In this document: piece by piece, positions 29,553 through 41,904 of the stretch | Numbering within the stretch: position 1 is the first letter of the stretch | Layout: each line of letters starts with the position of its first letter | NCBI RefSeq assembly: GCF_001655675.1 | Contig: NZ_LYRP01000022.1 | Location: 458,204-522,203 of the forward strand | From: Mangrovibacter phragmitis | Lineage (GTDB): Bacteria > Pseudomonadota > Gammaproteobacteria > Enterobacterales > Enterobacteriaceae | Direction of reading: 5' to 3' | Length of the DNA: 64,000 nucleotides | Program-made: the position numbers and the translations under genes | The notes under the pieces: model-generated | Told to the model about the DNA's origin: nothing | The model's database searches: none | What the model saw: only the letters and a program-made list of their open reading frames with translations

Positions 29553-30347
29553 TTATTCATCGTGCGAAATAATGTTGGGGATGGTGTCATCTTTACGCAA
29601 CGTAAGAATTTCGCAGCCGTTATCTGTCACCACAATAGTATGCTCGTATTGGGCAGACAAGCTTCTGTCTTTGGTTTTTACCGTCCAGCCATCTTTCATC
29701 GTTCGGATACGGTAATCACCTGCATTCACCATAGGTTCAATGGTAAAAGTCATGCCGGTTTTCAGCACCACACCGCCATCATCTGCGTCATAGTGCAGCA
29801 CCTGAGGCTCTTCATGGAAAACACGGCCGATACCGTGACCACAGTATTCACGTACAACAGAGTAGCCTTCGGCTTCAACAAACTTCTGAATTGCAGCACC
29901 GATGGTACGCAGACGAATACCCGGTTTCACCATACGCAGACCCAGGTACAGGCTTTCCTGGGTAATACGGCACAGACGCTCGCCCAGAATAGTGGGTTTA
30001 CCGACGATAAACATTTTAGATGTATCGCCGTGGAATTCATCTTTAATCACGGTCACATCGATATTAACAATATCGCCATCTTTCAAAACCTTGTCTTCAC
30101 TTGGAATGCCATGGCATACCACTTCATTGACAGAGATGCAGACAGATTTGGGGTAGCCGTGGTAGCCCAGGCAGGCAGAGACTGCTTTTTGATGATTTAC
30201 GATGTAATCATCACAAATACGATCCAGCTCGCCTGTGGTTACTCCAGGTTTTACATGGGATTCGATCATTTCAAGCACATCGGCAGCCAGGCGGCCAGCA
30301 ACGCGCATTTTTTCGATATCTTCAGGGGTCTTAATTGAAATAGCCAT
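29553..30347 (-). CDS. map: Methionine aminopeptidase, type I
   Basis: Removes the initiator methionine from nascent proteins with small second residues. It has 264 residues, as in E. coli. His79, and the metal ligands Asp97 and Asp108, are at the expected positions; the HGIGRVFHEEP, FTIEPMV and EHTIVVT segments carry the remaining ligands His171, Glu204 and Glu235. The gene is divergent from rpsB, across a 311-base gap that holds the rpsB promoter and leader RNA. Confidence 0.98.
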   Translation of the reverse strand: MAISIKTPEDIEKMRVAGRLAADVLEMIESHVKPGVTTGELDRICDDYIVNHQKAVSACLGYHGYPKSVCISVNEVVCHGIPSEDKVLKDGDIVNIDVTVIKDEFHGDTSKMFIVGKPTILGERLCRITQESLYLGLRMVKPGIRLRTIGAAIQKFVEAEGYSVVREYCGHGIGRVFHEEPQVLHYDADDGGVVLKTGMTFTIEPMVNAGDYRIRTMKDGWTVKTKDRSLSAQYEHTIVVTDNGCEILTLRKDDTIPNIISHDE

Positions 30348-30468
30348 TAATCAGGTCCGCAGATGCCGGGATTTCGGCAATAATTAAACAAAGTAACGCT
30401 AATGTTATCAGGGCAGGCGAGAGAGTGCCAAATCGGGAATAATGAAGTAAAGAACCCGCTAACAACTA

Positions 30469-30498
30469 TTGGAGTCCTTGCGTCATTTGTGGTATAAA
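30469..30498 (+). promoter_or_regulatory. rpsB-tsf promoter
   Basis: TTGGAG (30469-30474), 18-base spacer, TATAAA (30493-30498), then a GC-rich discriminator GCGCGCC, typical of stringently controlled ribosomal promoters. Confidence 0.65.
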
Positions 30499-30504
30499 GC
30501 GCGC

Positions 30505-31384
<880 letters not shown>

Positions 31385-31435
31385 TAAGGTTCGCTCTTTA
31401 AGAGCCCTTATTAACCAGGTATGAATAGTTTGGTT

Positions 31436-31463
31436 AGGGGGCCTGTCTCAGGCTCCCTTTTTT
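31436..31463 (+). terminator. Terminator/attenuator between rpsB and tsf
   Basis: GGGGGCCTG pairs with CAGGCTCCC (one G-U) across a TCT loop, followed by six T. It probably lowers tsf relative to rpsB. The remaining 175 bases before tsf hold weak inverted repeats and no gene. Confidence 0.8.
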
Positions 31464-31638
31464 GTTTGAGTCCGGCCTGTCCGGCTTTATAAAGCCAGAC
31501 AAGCTGAACGCTATACCCTTTTGCATTGGTGTCACAGTGGTGTGGTAAAACACATCGGAAAGCACTTGTTACAGGTGCCGGGTGTGGCTTCAACATGCAG
31601 GGTATATCTCCCCGCACGAGATAACCGAGGATTAGAAA

Positions 31639-32490
31639 ATGGCAGAAATTACCGCTTCTCTGGTAAAAGAGCTGCGCGAACGTACTGGCGCAGGCATGAT
31701 GGAATGTAAAAAAGCGCTGGTCGAAGCGAATGGCGACATCGAACTGGCAATCGATAACATGCGTAAGTCTGGTCAGGCAAAAGCGGCTAAAAAAGCAGGC
31801 CGTGTTGCTGCTGAAGGCGTTATCCTGACTGCTATCGATGGCAAATTTGGTCTCGTTCTGGAACTGAACTGTGAAACTGACTTCGTTGCTAAAGATGCTG
31901 GTTTTAAAGCATTTGGCGAAGAAGTTCTGGCTGCAGCTGTGGCTGGCCGTGTTTCCGATGTAGAAGTTCTGAAAGCGCAGTTTGAAGAACAACGTACTGC
32001 ACTGGTTGCCAAAATTGGTGAAAACATCAACATCCGTCGTGTTTCTGTTATCGAAGGCGATGTTCTGGGTTCTTACCTGCACGGTGCGCGTATCGGTGTT
32101 ATGGTTGCTGCGACTGGCGCGGATGACGAACTGGTTAAACACATTGCCATGCACGTTGCTGCCAGCAAACCAGAATACGTTAAACCGGAAGATGTACCGG
32201 CTGACGTAGTAAGCCACGAACACCAAATCCAGCTGGATATTGCCATGCAGTCTGGTAAACCGCGTGAAATCGCAGAAAAAATGGTTGAAGGCCGTATGCG
32301 TAAATTCACCGGTGAGATCTCTCTGACTGGTCAGAACTTCGTAATGGATCCGAGCAAAACTGTTGGTCAGCTGCTGAAAGAACACAATGCTGATGTAACA
32401 GGTTTCATCCGCTTTGAAGTGGGTGAAGGCATTGAAAAAGCGGAAGTTGACTTCGCTGCTGAAGTTGCAGCAATGTCCAAAAACTCGTAA
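31639..32490 (+). CDS. tsf: Translation elongation factor Ts
   Basis: Nucleotide exchange factor for EF-Tu. It has 283 residues. The N-terminal domain shows [27 protein letters not shown], and the core begins with [13 protein letters not shown]; the TDFV tip inserts near the EF-Tu magnesium site. GAGGAT precedes the ATG. Codon use is strongly biased. Cotranscribed with rpsB through a partial terminator. Confidence 0.99.
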   Translation: MAEITASLVKELRERTGAGMMECKKALVEANGDIELAIDNMRKSGQAKAAKKAGRVAAEGVILTAIDGKFGLVLELNCETDFVAKDAGFKAFGEEVLAAAVAGRVSDVEVLKAQFEEQRTALVAKIGENINIRRVSVIEGDVLGSYLHGARIGVMVAATGADDELVKHIAMHVAASKPEYVKPEDVPADVVSHEHQIQLDIAMQSGKPREIAEKMVEGRMRKFTGEISLTGQNFVMDPSKTVGQLLKEHNADVTGFIRFEVGEGIEKAEVDFAAEVAAMSKNS

Positions 32491-32498
32491 TGCCGGGA

Positions 32499-32526
32499 GG
32501 AGCCGTCTTAGGGCGGCTCCTTTTTT
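32499..32526 (+). terminator. tsf terminator
   Basis: GGAGCCGTC pairs with GGCGGCTCC (8 of 9) across TTAG, followed by six T. Confidence 0.88.
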
Positions 32527-32749
32527 GTATCTGTCATTTTCAGAACTAAGCCATCCTCAAAAAATGTGATAATGCCTGCAACCGGCAGAGAAAAGCATGA
32601 CAACAGGATGGCAATTGTCCGGCGAAATACCAGAGCATTATTGCGGGGTCTGAAAAAATCGGCCTGCTCTGATGTCAGCCGTCCTGAAATATGACAAATA
32701 TTGTCACCAGATTATCCATTCCATTTGTTTACTGTCCCAGGAAAGAAAC

Positions 32750-33475
32750 ATGGCTACCAACGCAAAACCTGTCTACAAGCGTATTCTGCTCAAATTGAGT
32801 GGGGAAGCACTGCAAGGAGCGGAAGGCTTCGGTATTGACGCGAGCATACTGGATCGTATGGCTCAGGAGATCAAAGAACTGGTTGAACTGGGGATCCAGG
32901 TCGGGGTAGTCATCGGCGGCGGTAACTTATTCCGCGGTGCCGGCCTTGCTCAGGCTGGAATGAACCGTGTGGTCGGTGACCATATGGGGATGCTGGCGAC
33001 AGTAATGAATGGCCTGGCTATGCGTGACGCTTTGCATCGTGCCTATGTTAATGCGCGCTTAATGTCAGCTATTCCGCTCAATGGCGTGTGCGATAACTAT
33101 AGCTGGGCAGAAGCAATCAGCTTGTTGCGTAATAATCGCGTCGTCATTTTTTCTGCTGGTACTGGTAATCCTTTCTTTACTACTGACTCAGCAGCATGTC
33201 TGCGTGGTATTGAAATTGAAGCCGATGTAGTACTGAAAGCAACCAAAGTTGATGGCGTGTTCTCCGCTGACCCGGTAAAAGACCCTTCTGCGACGCTTTA
33301 TGAACAACTGTCTTATCATGATGTTCTCGACAGAGAGCTGAAAGTGATGGACCTGGCCGCATTTACACTTGCGCGCGATCACAAATTACCCATCCGTGTT
33401 TTCAACATGAACAAGCCAGGCGCACTGCGTCGGGTGGTTATGGGTGAAAAAGAAGGAACTTTGATTACAGACTAA
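32750..33475 (+). CDS. pyrH: UMP kinase
   Basis: Phosphorylates UMP to UDP; a hexamer of the amino-acid kinase fold, inhibited by UTP and activated by GTP. In E. coli it also takes part in carAB regulation. It has 241 residues. Motifs: KLSGEAL near the start, IGGGNLFRG for phosphate binding, and [19 protein letters not shown] precedes the ATG at 32750; the frame is open further upstream without support. The 259 bases between tsf and pyrH hold the tsf terminator and presumably the pyrH promoter, which I could not place with confidence. Confidence 0.98.
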   Translation: MATNAKPVYKRILLKLSGEALQGAEGFGIDASILDRMAQEIKELVELGIQVGVVIGGGNLFRGAGLAQAGMNRVVGDHMGMLATVMNGLAMRDALHRAYVNARLMSAIPLNGVCDNYSWAEAISLLRNNRVVIFSAGTGNPFFTTDSAACLRGIEIEADVVLKATKVDGVFSADPVKDPSATLYEQLSYHDVLDRELKVMDLAAFTLARDHKLPIRVFNMNKPGALRRVVMGEKEGTLITD

Positions 33476-33647
33476 TGTTCCTTAGGCCGGAATCAGGGTA
33501 CCATTCAGTCCAGAAAAGTTAGTTTGACGACAGGCAGCCATACGGGTGCCATGAATTTTACGAGACTATACTTAGGTCAACCACAGTTGCTGTGGGAGGA
33601 AACAGAAGTGTGGTCTGCCTGACAACCAGTTTTCAAGGATTCGTAAC

Positions 33648-34205
33648 GTGATTAACGACATCAGAAAAGATGCTGAAGTGCGTATGGAAAAATGCGTTGA
33701 AGCATTTAAAAATCAAATCAGCAAAGTCCGTACAGGCCGTGCCTCCCCCAGTCTGCTGGACGGTATCATGGTGGAATACTATGGTACGCCAACCCCGTTG
33801 CGCCAGTTGGCAAACGTGGTCGCAGAAGATTCCCGTACCCTGGCACTGACCGTATTTGACCGCACCATGGGGCCGGCAGTAGAAAAAGCAATTATGGCTT
33901 CCGACCTGGGACTGAACCCGAACTCCGCCGGGAGTGTTATTCGTGTGCCGCTGCCACCACTGACTGAAGAACGCCGTAAAGACTTGATCAAGGTCGTGCG
34001 TGGTGAAGCCGAACAGGCGCGTGTTGCTGTGCGTAACGTTCGTCGTGACGCTAACGATAAAGTTAAAGCTTTGCTGAAAGAAAAAGAAATCAGTGAAGAT
34101 GACGACCGTCGTTCTCAGGACGATGTTCAGAAACTGACTGATGCAGCAATCAAGAAAGTTGACGCCGCACTGGCTGATAAAGAAGCGGAACTGATGCAGT
34201 TCTGA
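33648..34205 (+). CDS. frr: Ribosome recycling factor
   Basis: Splits the post-termination ribosome together with EF-G. It has 185 residues, a three-helix bundle plus a small domain, with the [13 protein letters not shown] signature at about 28-40. The start is GTG at 33648 with AAGGAT seven bases upstream; the E. coli gene also begins with GTG. Separate from pyrH by 172 bases. Confidence 0.98.
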   Translation: MINDIRKDAEVRMEKCVEAFKNQISKVRTGRASPSLLDGIMVEYYGTPTPLRQLANVVAEDSRTLALTVFDRTMGPAVEKAIMASDLGLNPNSAGSVIRVPLPPLTEERRKDLIKVVRGEAEQARVAVRNVRRDANDKVKALLKEKEISEDDDRRSQDDVQKLTDAAIKKVDAALADKEAELMQF

Positions 34206-34228
34206 TTGAATGACTTAGCGCTGCAAGA

Positions 34229-34256
34229 AAAAGCCGTGTCTGACTCACGGCTTTTT
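34229..34256 (+). terminator. frr terminator
   Basis: AAAGCCGTG pairs with CACGGCTTT across a 7-base loop and ends in a T-run. Confidence 0.9.
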
Positions 34257-34458
34257 TGTCAGTAGTGCTTAGTTTCTGGGCACTGACTGCCTTTGCCACC
34301 AGGCAACCTGGCTTATCAGCCAGCATCGTTTTAGGGCAATTCAGTGATTTTCTCTGTTCAGCCTGTGTGCTGAAAGAGAGGGGACTGCAGGTGTGCTGCA
34401 GTCAGGAGCGAATCAGGTAACGATGTGCCTGGTTACTCGGTTCTACAACAGGCAACGC

Positions 34459-35655
34459 ATGAAGCAATTGACTATTCTCGGGTCCACCGGGTCAGTGGGT
34501 AGTAGCACCCTCGATGTCATCCGCCATAATCCTCAGCAATTTTCGGTTACCGCGCTTGTCGCTGGCAAAAATGTCACGCGCATGGTTGAGCAATGTCTGG
34601 AATTTAACCCGCGTTTCGCTGTTATGAATGATGAGGAGAGTGCCCGTGCATTGCGCCAGCAATTGCGGGATGCAGGCAGCAAAACAGAGGTTCTGTTCGG
34701 CCCGCAGGCGGCATGCGAAATGGCGGCACTGGATGGCGTTGACCAGGTTATGGCGGCTATTGTCGGTGCAGCAGGTTTGCTGCCAACTCTTGCCGCGATA
34801 AAAGCGAGCAAGCAAATTTTGCTCGCCAACAAGGAGTCACTGGTCACCTGTGGTCGCCTTTTCATGAATGCGGTGAAGCAATATGGCGCGCAATTGCTAC
34901 CTGTGGATAGCGAACATAATGCCATTTTTCAGAGTTTACCGGAACCAATCCAGCAAAATCTGGGATACGCTGAACTTGAAGAGTATGGAGTGTCATCCAT
35001 TCTTCTCACCGGGTCTGGTGGGCCTTTTCGTGAAACTGTGCTCAGTGACCTTGAAATGATGACGCCTGAAGAGGCTTGTCGTCATCCTAACTGGTCAATG
35101 GGGCGTAAGATTTCAGTCGATTCGGCCACAATGATGAATAAGGGACTCGAGTATATTGAAGCCCGCTGGCTTTTTAATGCCTCAGCACAGCAGATGGAAG
35201 TTCTGATTCACCCCCAGTCGGTGATTCATTCAATGGTGCGTTATCGTGATGGTAGCGTACTGGCGCAACTGGGTGAACCTGATATGCGCACACCCATTGC
35301 CCATACAATGGGCTGGCCTGGCCGTGTTAATGCTGGCGTGAAACCACTCGATTTTTGCCGTTTGAATCAACTGACTTTCAGCCAGCCAGATTACTCACGC
35401 TATCCTTGTCTGCGCCTGGCAATTGATGCCTCGCAACAAGGCCAGGCTGCGACAACTGCACTGAATGCTGCGAATGAAGTTGCAGTAGCTGCATTTCTGG
35501 CGAATCGTATTCGTTTTACGGATATTGCCCAGGTTAACAGTGCGGTGCTCGATAAGCTGAATGTCAGGGAGCCGCTATCGGTTGATGAAGTGCTGGATGT
35601 CGATGCAGGTGCTCGTGAACTGGCAAGTAAACAGGTTAACCATATTGGGGGGTAG
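34459..35655 (+). CDS. dxr: 1-deoxy-D-xylulose 5-phosphate reductoisomerase
   Basis: First committed step of the MEP isoprenoid pathway, the target of fosmidomycin. It has 398 residues, the same as E. coli. The NADPH-binding GSTGSVG is at 7-13, the metal site lies in [11 protein letters not shown], and NKGLEYIEA carries the further acidic ligands. I start at 34459 ([11 protein letters not shown]) and not at earlier in-frame starts. The Shine-Dalgarno is poor (AGGC). UppS, encoded next, consumes the isoprenoid product, and ErpA (18.3 kb) matures late enzymes of the same pathway. Confidence 0.97.
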   Translation: MKQLTILGSTGSVGSSTLDVIRHNPQQFSVTALVAGKNVTRMVEQCLEFNPRFAVMNDEESARALRQQLRDAGSKTEVLFGPQAACEMAALDGVDQVMAAIVGAAGLLPTLAAIKASKQILLANKESLVTCGRLFMNAVKQYGAQLLPVDSEHNAIFQSLPEPIQQNLGYAELEEYGVSSILLTGSGGPFRETVLSDLEMMTPEEACRHPNWSMGRKISVDSATMMNKGLEYIEARWLFNASAQQMEVLIHPQSVIHSMVRYRDGSVLAQLGEPDMRTPIAHTMGWPGRVNAGVKPLDFCRLNQLTFSQPDYSRYPCLRLAIDASQQGQAATTALNAANEVAVAAFLANRIRFTDIAQVNSAVLDKLNVREPLSVDEVLDVDAGARELASKQVNHIGG

Positions 35656-35690
35656 CGTGGGGAATATTCACGCGCTGAATTCAGTGCCAT

Positions 35691-35719
35691 TTGTGAGCAT
35701 CAGGCTGAGGTGATATAGT
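35691..35719 (+). promoter_or_regulatory. Candidate promoter upstream of uppS
   Basis: TTGTGA (35691-35696), 17-base spacer, TATAGT (35714-35719). Transcription would begin near 35726, right before a pair of hairpins that ends in a terminator. Confidence 0.55.
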
Positions 35720-35726
35720 CTGCGCC

Positions 35727-35788
35727 ACCCGATAAATGTCTGAGTTTGTTTTTTTATCGGGTAAGCCGTGATTGAGCACGGCTTTTTT
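35727..35788 (+). terminator. Tandem hairpins and terminator between dxr and uppS
   Basis: First hairpin: ACCCGATAAA (35727-35736) with TTTATCGGGT (35753-35762), ten perfect pairs. Second: AGCCGTG (35764-35770) with CACGGCT (35777-35783), then a T-run to 35788. The second is a standard intrinsic terminator and ends dxr transcripts; from the promoter just upstream it would yield a roughly 60-base RNA or act as an attenuator for uppS. Confidence 0.75.
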
Positions 35789-35847
35789 ACGTAAAGGCAT
35801 CAGTATTCCTGAGAACCGCTTAATCCGATTAGGGAATAAAACGCGTT

Positions 35848-36606
35848 ATGTTGTCTGCTAACCAACCATTAAGCGAAAGTTTGCCTGAACATGGTGCCCG
35901 TCATGTTGCCATCATTATGGATGGTAACGGGCGCTGGGCGAAACGTCAGGGGAAAATGAGGGCCTTTGGCCATAAGGCCGGAGCCAAATCGGTTCGTCGG
36001 GCTGTGACATTTGCCGCGAATATCGGTCTGGATGCGCTGACACTTTATGCGTTCAGTAGCGAAAACTGGAACCGTCCGGCGCAAGAAGTTAGTGCTTTAA
36101 TGGAACTGTTCATCTGGGCACTGGATAGCGAGGTGAAAAACCTGCACCGCAACAATGTCCGTTTGCGGGTTATTGGTGATACCAGCCGCTTTAATGCGCG
36201 GTTACAGGAACGGATCAGAAAAGCGGAGGCGTTAACTGCTCAAAATACTGGGCTGACGCTGAATATCGCAGCCAACTATGGTGGGCGCTGGGATATTATT
36301 CAGGGAGTGAAAGCGCTTGCTGCGCGCGTTCAGTCGGGCGAAGTTCTCCCTGAGCAAATTGATGAAGACATGCTGGGGCAACAGGTTTGTATGAATGAGT
36401 TGTCACCCGTGGATTTAGTGATTAGGACAGGTGGAGAACACCGGATCAGTAATTTTTTGCTGTGGCAGATAGCCTATGCTGAACTTTACTTTACCGAAGT
36501 GCTTTGGCCTGATTTCGATGAACAAGATTTTGAAGGTGCACTCAATGCCTTTGCGAGCAGGGAACGTCGTTATGGCGGTACAGCACCGGATGGCGAAAAA
36601 GCCTGA
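35848..36606 (+). CDS. uppS: Undecaprenyl diphosphate synthase (cis-prenyltransferase)
   Basis: Extends farnesyl diphosphate with eight isopentenyl units to make the C55 carrier lipid for peptidoglycan and O-antigen. It has 252 residues. The catalytic Asp25 is in [20 protein letters not shown] and the late [15 protein letters not shown] and ELYF motifs bind the homoallylic substrate. The start follows AGGGAA at a longer than usual distance. It begins the run uppS-cdsA-rseP-bamA. Confidence 0.97.
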   Translation: MLSANQPLSESLPEHGARHVAIIMDGNGRWAKRQGKMRAFGHKAGAKSVRRAVTFAANIGLDALTLYAFSSENWNRPAQEVSALMELFIWALDSEVKNLHRNNVRLRVIGDTSRFNARLQERIRKAEALTAQNTGLTLNIAANYGGRWDIIQGVKALAARVQSGEVLPEQIDEDMLGQQVCMNELSPVDLVIRTGGEHRISNFLLWQIAYAELYFTEVLWPDFDEQDFEGALNAFASRERRYGGTAPDGEKA

Positions 36607-36618
36607 TGGGGGTTGCTT

Positions 36619-37476
36619 TTGCTGAAGTATCGCCTGATTTCCGCATTTATTTTAATACCGGTCGTCATTGCTGCGTTATTCTGGCTGCCGCCCGCAGGAT
36701 TTGCCATTGTGACGCTGGTTGTGTGCATGCTCGCCGCCTGGGAATGGGGGCAGTTGAGTGGCTTTAAGAGCCGCTCTCAACGTGTCTGGCTGGCAGTATT
36801 ATGTGGGTTGCTTTTAACCCTGATGCTGTTTCTGTTGCCGGAATATCGCCATAATGCGCACATTCCTTTGATTGAAGGGTGGCTGTGGCTTGCCCTGGGC
36901 TGGTGGTGTGTTGCTCTGCTGCTGGTATTAAGTTACCCGGCTTCTGCCAGTGTCTGGAGGCGCTCACACATATTACGCCTGTGCTTTGGTGTTGCCACCA
37001 TTGTACCTTTTTTTTGGGGCATGGTAGTTCTGCGCTCCTGGCATTATGATGACAACCATTACGCCGGATCTGTCTGGTTGCTGTATGTTATGTTTCTGGT
37101 CTGGGGAGCAGACTCAGGGGCTTACATGTTTGGCAAGCTGTTTGGCAAGCATAAGCTGGCACCAAAAGTGTCACCAGGTAAAACATGGCAAGGGTTTATT
37201 GGTGGCCTGCTGACATCCGCTGTTATTGCGTGGGCATTTGGCGCACTGGCTCATTTAGACGTCGCACCGGTTACTTTGCTAACTTGTTCTGTCATCGCCG
37301 CACTTGCTTCGGTACTGGGCGATTTAACGGAAAGTATGTTTAAACGCGAAGCGGGTATCAAAGACAGTGGTTCGTTGATTCCCGGGCATGGCGGTATTCT
37401 CGACCGTATCGACAGTTTGACAGCGGCGGTTCCTGTTTTTGCCTGTCTTTTGTTGTTAGTTTTCAGGACGATTTAA
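36619..37476 (+). CDS. cdsA: Phosphatidate cytidylyltransferase
   Basis: Makes CDP-diacylglycerol, the precursor of all membrane phospholipids. It has 285 residues with about eight membrane segments and the family signature [21 protein letters not shown]'s core ([10 protein letters not shown] and [11 protein letters not shown]) near the C-terminus. Two TTG codons are possible starts; I choose 36619 because GGGGG lies six bases upstream and the product then starts [10 protein letters not shown] with E. coli length. It begins 12 bases after the uppS stop. Confidence 0.95.
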   Translation: MLKYRLISAFILIPVVIAALFWLPPAGFAIVTLVVCMLAAWEWGQLSGFKSRSQRVWLAVLCGLLLTLMLFLLPEYRHNAHIPLIEGWLWLALGWWCVALLLVLSYPASASVWRRSHILRLCFGVATIVPFFWGMVVLRSWHYDDNHYAGSVWLLYVMFLVWGADSGAYMFGKLFGKHKLAPKVSPGKTWQGFIGGLLTSAVIAWAFGALAHLDVAPVTLLTCSVIAALASVLGDLTESMFKREAGIKDSGSLIPGHGGILDRIDSLTAAVPVFACLLLLVFRTI

Positions 37477-37487
37477 CGGAAGGTTTT

Positions 37488-38846
37488 ATGCTCAGCATAC
37501 TCTGGAATCTGGCTGCTTTTATCGTTGCACTTGGAGTTTTAATTACGGTGCATGAGTTCGGCCATTTTTGGGTTGCGCGGCGTTGCGGAGTCTGTGTTGA
37601 CCGTTTTTCTATTGGTTTTGGCAAGGCATTGTGGAAACGAACAGATAAACAGGGTACTGAGTTTGTCATCGCACTTATCCCTCTTGGGGGGTATGTCAAA
37701 ATGCTGGATGAGCGCATTGAACCTGTTGCGCCCGAACAGCGCCATCGTGCTTTCAATAACAAAACCGTTGCTCAGCGTGCTGCAATTATTGCGGCGGGGC
37801 CAGTTGCTAACTTCATTTTTGCCATCTTTGCCTATTGGATGGTCTTCATTATTGGTATCCCCAGTGTCTATCCGGTTGTTAGTGGCGTAAGGCCTGATTC
37901 AATCGCCGCGCAGGCACAAATTTTACCCGGCACGGAACTAAAAGCGGTAGATGGTATCGAAACGCCTGACTGGGATGCTGTTCGCCTCGCGTTTATCAGT
38001 AAGATTGGTGATAGCAGCACGACGCTGCGTGTGGCACCTTTTGGTACAGATAAACAGCGTGATGTCACACTGGATTTACGCCAGTGGCACTTTGAACCAG
38101 ACAAGCAGGATCCTGTTCTGTCTCTTGGTTTTTTGCCGGTATCACCGCAAGTCGAACCAGTACTTGCTGAGGTCCAACCTCATTCAGCCGCGAGCAATGC
38201 AGGTTTGCAAGCAGGGGACAGGATCGTTAAAGTCGATGGTCAGCCATTGGTTCAGTGGTCAGATTTTGTCAGTCAGGTGCGGGATAACCCGGGTAAACCA
38301 CTTCGGCTGGATGTCGAACGCAAAGGAAATTTGCTTTCTCTTACGCTGACACCTGCGGTGAAAGAGAATGGCAGAACAAAACAGGCTGAGGGCTTCGCGG
38401 GCGTTGTGCCGCATGTGATTCCTTTGCCTGATGAGTATAAGACAGTGCGCCAGTATGGGCCGTTTGCCGCAGTCATTGAAGCCACAGGAAAAACATGGCA
38501 ATTGATGAGGCTCACGGTCGATATGCTGGGCAAATTAGTAATCGGTGACGTTAAGCTGAACAACCTGAGTGGGCCTATTTCTATTGCTCAGGGTGCCGGA
38601 ATGTCAGCAGAGTTTGGGTTGATCTATTACCTGATGTTTCTTGCTCTCATCAGTGTGAATCTTGGGATAATCAACCTGTTTCCTCTTCCTGTGCTGGACG
38701 GGGGACACTTGCTGTTTTTGGCTATTGAGAAGCTTAAAGGCGCGCCGGTTTCCGAGCGAGTTCAAGACCTCAGTTATCGGGTTGGTTCTGTTCTACTGAT
38801 GCTGTTAATGGGGCTTGCACTTTTTAATGATTTCTCTCGGTTATAG
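37488..38846 (+). CDS. rseP: Site-2 intramembrane zinc protease RseP
   Basis: Cuts RseA within the membrane after DegS, releasing sigma-E; also clears leftover signal peptides. It has 452 residues. The zinc site HEFGH is at 22-26 and the third ligand lies in the late LDGGHL motif; two PDZ domains lie between the membrane segments. It follows cdsA by 11 bases and precedes bamA by 33. The degP sigma-E promoter in this window is a predicted downstream target of its action. Confidence 0.97.
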   Translation: MLSILWNLAAFIVALGVLITVHEFGHFWVARRCGVCVDRFSIGFGKALWKRTDKQGTEFVIALIPLGGYVKMLDERIEPVAPEQRHRAFNNKTVAQRAAIIAAGPVANFIFAIFAYWMVFIIGIPSVYPVVSGVRPDSIAAQAQILPGTELKAVDGIETPDWDAVRLAFISKIGDSSTTLRVAPFGTDKQRDVTLDLRQWHFEPDKQDPVLSLGFLPVSPQVEPVLAEVQPHSAASNAGLQAGDRIVKVDGQPLVQWSDFVSQVRDNPGKPLRLDVERKGNLLSLTLTPAVKENGRTKQAEGFAGVVPHVIPLPDEYKTVRQYGPFAAVIEATGKTWQLMRLTVDMLGKLVIGDVKLNNLSGPISIAQGAGMSAEFGLIYYLMFLALISVNLGIINLFPLPVLDGGHLLFLAIEKLKGAPVSERVQDLSYRVGSVLLMLLMGLALFNDFSRL

Positions 38847-38879
38847 AGAGACTCAGGTTAGGAAGAACGCATAATAACG

Positions 38880-41285
38880 ATGGCGATAAAAAAGTTGCTC
38901 ATAGCGTCGCTGCTGTTTAGCAGCGCTACCGTATACGGCGCAGACGGTTTCGTAGTGAAGAATATTCATTTCGAAGGCCTGCAGCGAGTCGCCGTTGGTG
39001 CGGCCCTTCTCAGTATGCCGGTGCGTCCAGGTGACACCGTTACTGACGAGGATATCAGTAATACCATCCGTTCACTGTTCGCCACCGGTAACTTTGAAGA
39101 TGTTCGTGTTCTGCGTGACGGTGATTCTTTGTTAGTGCAGGTCAAAGAACGCCCGACGATTGCCAGCATCACGTTTGCTGGCAATAAGTCAGTGAAAGAC
39201 GACATGCTCAAGCAGAACCTTGAAGCTTCGGGAGTGCGTGTCGGCGAAGCGCTGGACCGGACAACACTGTCTGATATCGAAAAAGGGCTGGAAGATTTCT
39301 ACTATAGCGTTGGTAAATACAGTGCCAGCGTGAAAGCTGTAGTCACGCCACTTCCCCGTAACCGTGTTGACCTGAAACTGGTTTTCCAGGAAGGGGTATC
39401 TGCGAAAATTCAGCAGATCAACATTGTTGGCAACCATGCTTACAGTACGGACAGCCTGGTCTCCCGGTTCCAGTTGCGCGATGAAGTGCCGTGGTGGAAC
39501 GTTGTTGCAGACCAAAAATACCAGAAACAAAAACTGTCTGGTGACCTGGAGACGCTGCGCAGTTTCTACCTTGATCATGGTTATGCGCGTTTCAATATTG
39601 ATTCGACTCAGGTCAGTCTCACGCCAGACAAGAAAGGCATTTATATCACCATCAATATCACTGAAGGCCATCAATATAAGCTTTCAGGCGTTACCGTTCG
39701 CGGTAATCTGGCAGGACACTCCGCTGAAATTGAAGCGCTGACGAAGATCCAGCCGGGCGAACTCTATAACGGCACGAAAGTGACGAAGATGGAAGACGAC
39801 ATCAAAAAATTATTGGGCAAATATGGCTACGCGTACCCACGCGTGCAGACCGTACCCGAAGTCGATGATGCCAATAAGACCGTTAAGTTGAATATCAATG
39901 TAGATGCGGGCAACCGTTTCTATGTTCGTCGTATTCGTTTCGAAGGTAACGATATTACCAAAGATTCTGTTTTACGCCGTGAAATGCGTCAGATGGAAGG
40001 TGCGTGGTTAGGGAGCGATTTAGTCGAGCAGGGTAAAGAGCGCCTGAACCGCCTTGGTTATTTCGAAACGGTAGATACCGATACACAACGTGTACCAGGT
40101 AAGCCGGACGAAGTTGATGTGGTGTACAAAGTTAAAGAACGTAACACCGGTAGCTTCAACTTTGGTGTTGGTTACGGTACAGAAAGCGGTGTCAGTTTCC
40201 AGGTTGGGGTACAGCAGGATAACTGGTTGGGTACGGGTTATTCAGTGGGTATCAATGGTACTAAGAATGACTACCAGACCTATTCAGAATTTTCTGTCAC
40301 CAATCCGTATTTCACGGTAGATGGTGTCAGCCTTGGTGGGCGTATTTTCTATAACGACTTCAAGGCAGACAATGCGGACTTGTCCAGCTATACCAACAAA
40401 AGTTATGGCCTGGACGGCACTCTCGGGTTCCCGATTAATGAGTACAACTCGTTACGTGCAGGTTTAGGTTACGTGCATAACGACTTGTCAAACATGCAGC
40501 CTCAGGTCGCAATGTGGCGCTATCTGAAATCAGTTGGCCAGAACGCGAATATGTCGTCTACAAATAACAGCTTTAGTGCGGATGACTTCACTTTTAACTA
40601 CGGCTGGACATACAACCGTCTTGATCGTGGTTTCTTCCCAACGTCAGGTACGCGCGTTAACCTGAATGGCAAAGTGACGATCCCTGGCTCTGATAACGAG
40701 TTCTACAAGGTTACGCTGGATACGCAAAGTTACCTGCCTATTAACGATGATCACACCTGGGTTCTGTTAGGCCGGACTCGCTGGGGTTATGGTGATGGTC
40801 TGGGTGGCAAAGAATTGCCATTCTATGAAAACTTCTACGCCGGTGGTTCAAGCACTGTGCGTGGGTTCCAGTCTAACAACATTGGTCCGAAAGCGGTTTA
40901 CTATGGTCCGAACCAGAGTAACTGTAGTTCCGCAGATCTTTGTAGCTCAAGTGATGCAGTTGGTGGGAATGCTATGGGTGTGGCCAGTCTTGAGTTGATT
41001 ACGCCAACCCCGTTTGTTAGTGAAAAATATGCGAATTCACTGCGGACATCACTGTTTGTTGATGCAGGTAGTGTCTGGGATACACACTGGAAAAATACGG
41101 AACAGATGCGCGCGTTAGGTATTCCTGACTATAGTGATCCAACTAATATCCGTATGTCTGCAGGTTTGTCATTACAATGGATGTCTCCATTAGGCCCATT
41201 GGTCTTTTCTTATGCGCAGCCATTTAAGAAATACAGTGGAGATAAAGCGGAACAGTTCCAGTTTAACATTGGTAAAACCTGGTAA
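38880..41285 (+). CDS. bamA: Outer membrane protein assembly factor BamA
   Basis: Central beta-barrel of the BAM complex that inserts outer-membrane proteins. It has 801 residues (E. coli 810). A signal peptide ends YGA, five POTRA domains run to about 420, and the 16-strand barrel ends in the C-terminal Trp. The VRGF motif of loop 6 is present ([10 protein letters not shown]), and loop 6 carries a Cys pair (NCSSADLC) shorter than the E. coli insertion. The large outer loops are, as usual, the least conserved parts. It sits with skp and the lipid A genes. Confidence 0.98.
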   Translation: MAIKKLLIASLLFSSATVYGADGFVVKNIHFEGLQRVAVGAALLSMPVRPGDTVTDEDISNTIRSLFATGNFEDVRVLRDGDSLLVQVKERPTIASITFAGNKSVKDDMLKQNLEASGVRVGEALDRTTLSDIEKGLEDFYYSVGKYSASVKAVVTPLPRNRVDLKLVFQEGVSAKIQQINIVGNHAYSTDSLVSRFQLRDEVPWWNVVADQKYQKQKLSGDLETLRSFYLDHGYARFNIDSTQVSLTPDKKGIYITINITEGHQYKLSGVTVRGNLAGHSAEIEALTKIQPGELYNGTKVTKMEDDIKKLLGKYGYAYPRVQTVPEVDDANKTVKLNINVDAGNRFYVRRIRFEGNDITKDSVLRREMRQMEGAWLGSDLVEQGKERLNRLGYFETVDTDTQRVPGKPDEVDVVYKVKERNTGSFNFGVGYGTESGVSFQVGVQQDNWLGTGYSVGINGTKNDYQTYSEFSVTNPYFTVDGVSLGGRIFYNDFKADNADLSSYTNKSYGLDGTLGFPINEYNSLRAGLGYVHNDLSNMQPQVAMWRYLKSVGQNANMSSTNNSFSADDFTFNYGWTYNRLDRGFFPTSGTRVNLNGKVTIPGSDNEFYKVTLDTQSYLPINDDHTWVLLGRTRWGYGDGLGGKELPFYENFYAGGSSTVRGFQSNNIGPKAVYYGPNQSNCSSADLCSSSDAVGGNAMGVASLELITPTPFVSEKYANSLRTSLFVDAGSVWDTHWKNTEQMRALGIPDYSDPTNIRMSAGLSLQWMSPLGPLVFSYAQPFKKYSGDKAEQFQFNIGKTW

Positions 41286-41404
41286 TTTTTCCGGGCCCGG
41301 GATGGCCTCGTAGTGCAAAGCTCAGCCAGTCAGTTCATTTTTGGTGACTACTGGCTGGCAAAAGCGTACCTTCGGGTATATTTGGGACGGTAAGGAGTTT
41401 TATT

Positions 41405-41899
41405 GTGAAAAAGTGGTTAGTTGCAGCAGGTTTGGGTCTGGTCATGGCTGCTTCTGCTCAGGCAGCAGATAAAATCGCTGTAGTCAACATGGGGAACTTG
41501 TTCCAGCAAGTTGCGCAGAGCTCAGGTGTTTCTAAATCTCTGGAAAATGAGTTCAAAGGCCGCGCCAGTGAATTGCAAAGCATGGAAAACAGCCTGCAAT
41601 CCCAAATGCAACGCCTGCAACGTGATGGTTCAACCATGAAAGCCAGCGACCGTAGCAAGCTGGAAAAAGATGTTATGGCGAAACGTGAAGCCTTCCAGAG
41701 CAAAGCTCAGGCTTTTGAACAGGATCGTGCCCGTCGTTCTAATGAAGAACGTGGCAAGCTGGTTACACGTATCGAATCCGCAGTGAAAAAAGTGGCCGCT
41801 GATGAAGGTTATGATGTAGTGCTGGACGCCAACACTGTTGCTTATACCAGCAGTGACATTAAAGATATCACTGCAGATGTACTGAAACAGGTTAAATAA
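41405..41899 (+). CDS. skp: Periplasmic chaperone Skp (OmpH)
   Basis: Trimeric jellyfish-like chaperone that carries unfolded outer-membrane proteins across the periplasm to BAM. It has 164 residues with a signal peptide ending AQAA. The middle (about 40-125) is a long helical hairpin rich in Lys, Arg and Glu. The start is GTG at 41405, with AAGGAG upstream, as in E. coli. It lies five bases before lpxD. Confidence 0.97.
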   Translation: MKKWLVAAGLGLVMAASAQAADKIAVVNMGNLFQQVAQSSGVSKSLENEFKGRASELQSMENSLQSQMQRLQRDGSTMKASDRSKLEKDVMAKREAFQSKAQAFEQDRARRSNEERGKLVTRIESAVKKVAADEGYDVVLDANTVAYTSSDIKDITADVLKQVK

Positions 41900-41904
41900 G
41901 TCTC

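Noticed and set aside
29523..30338. Long open frame on the plus strand opposite map (271 codons)
   Set aside because: It mirrors map, whose product is full length with all catalytic residues. The predicted peptide has no recognisable family and is rich in residues typical of antisense reading.
31411..32385. Long open frame on the minus strand opposite tsf (324 codons)
   Set aside because: Same codon-bias effect over a highly expressed gene; peptide is Phe/Asn/Thr-rich and unlike any protein I know.
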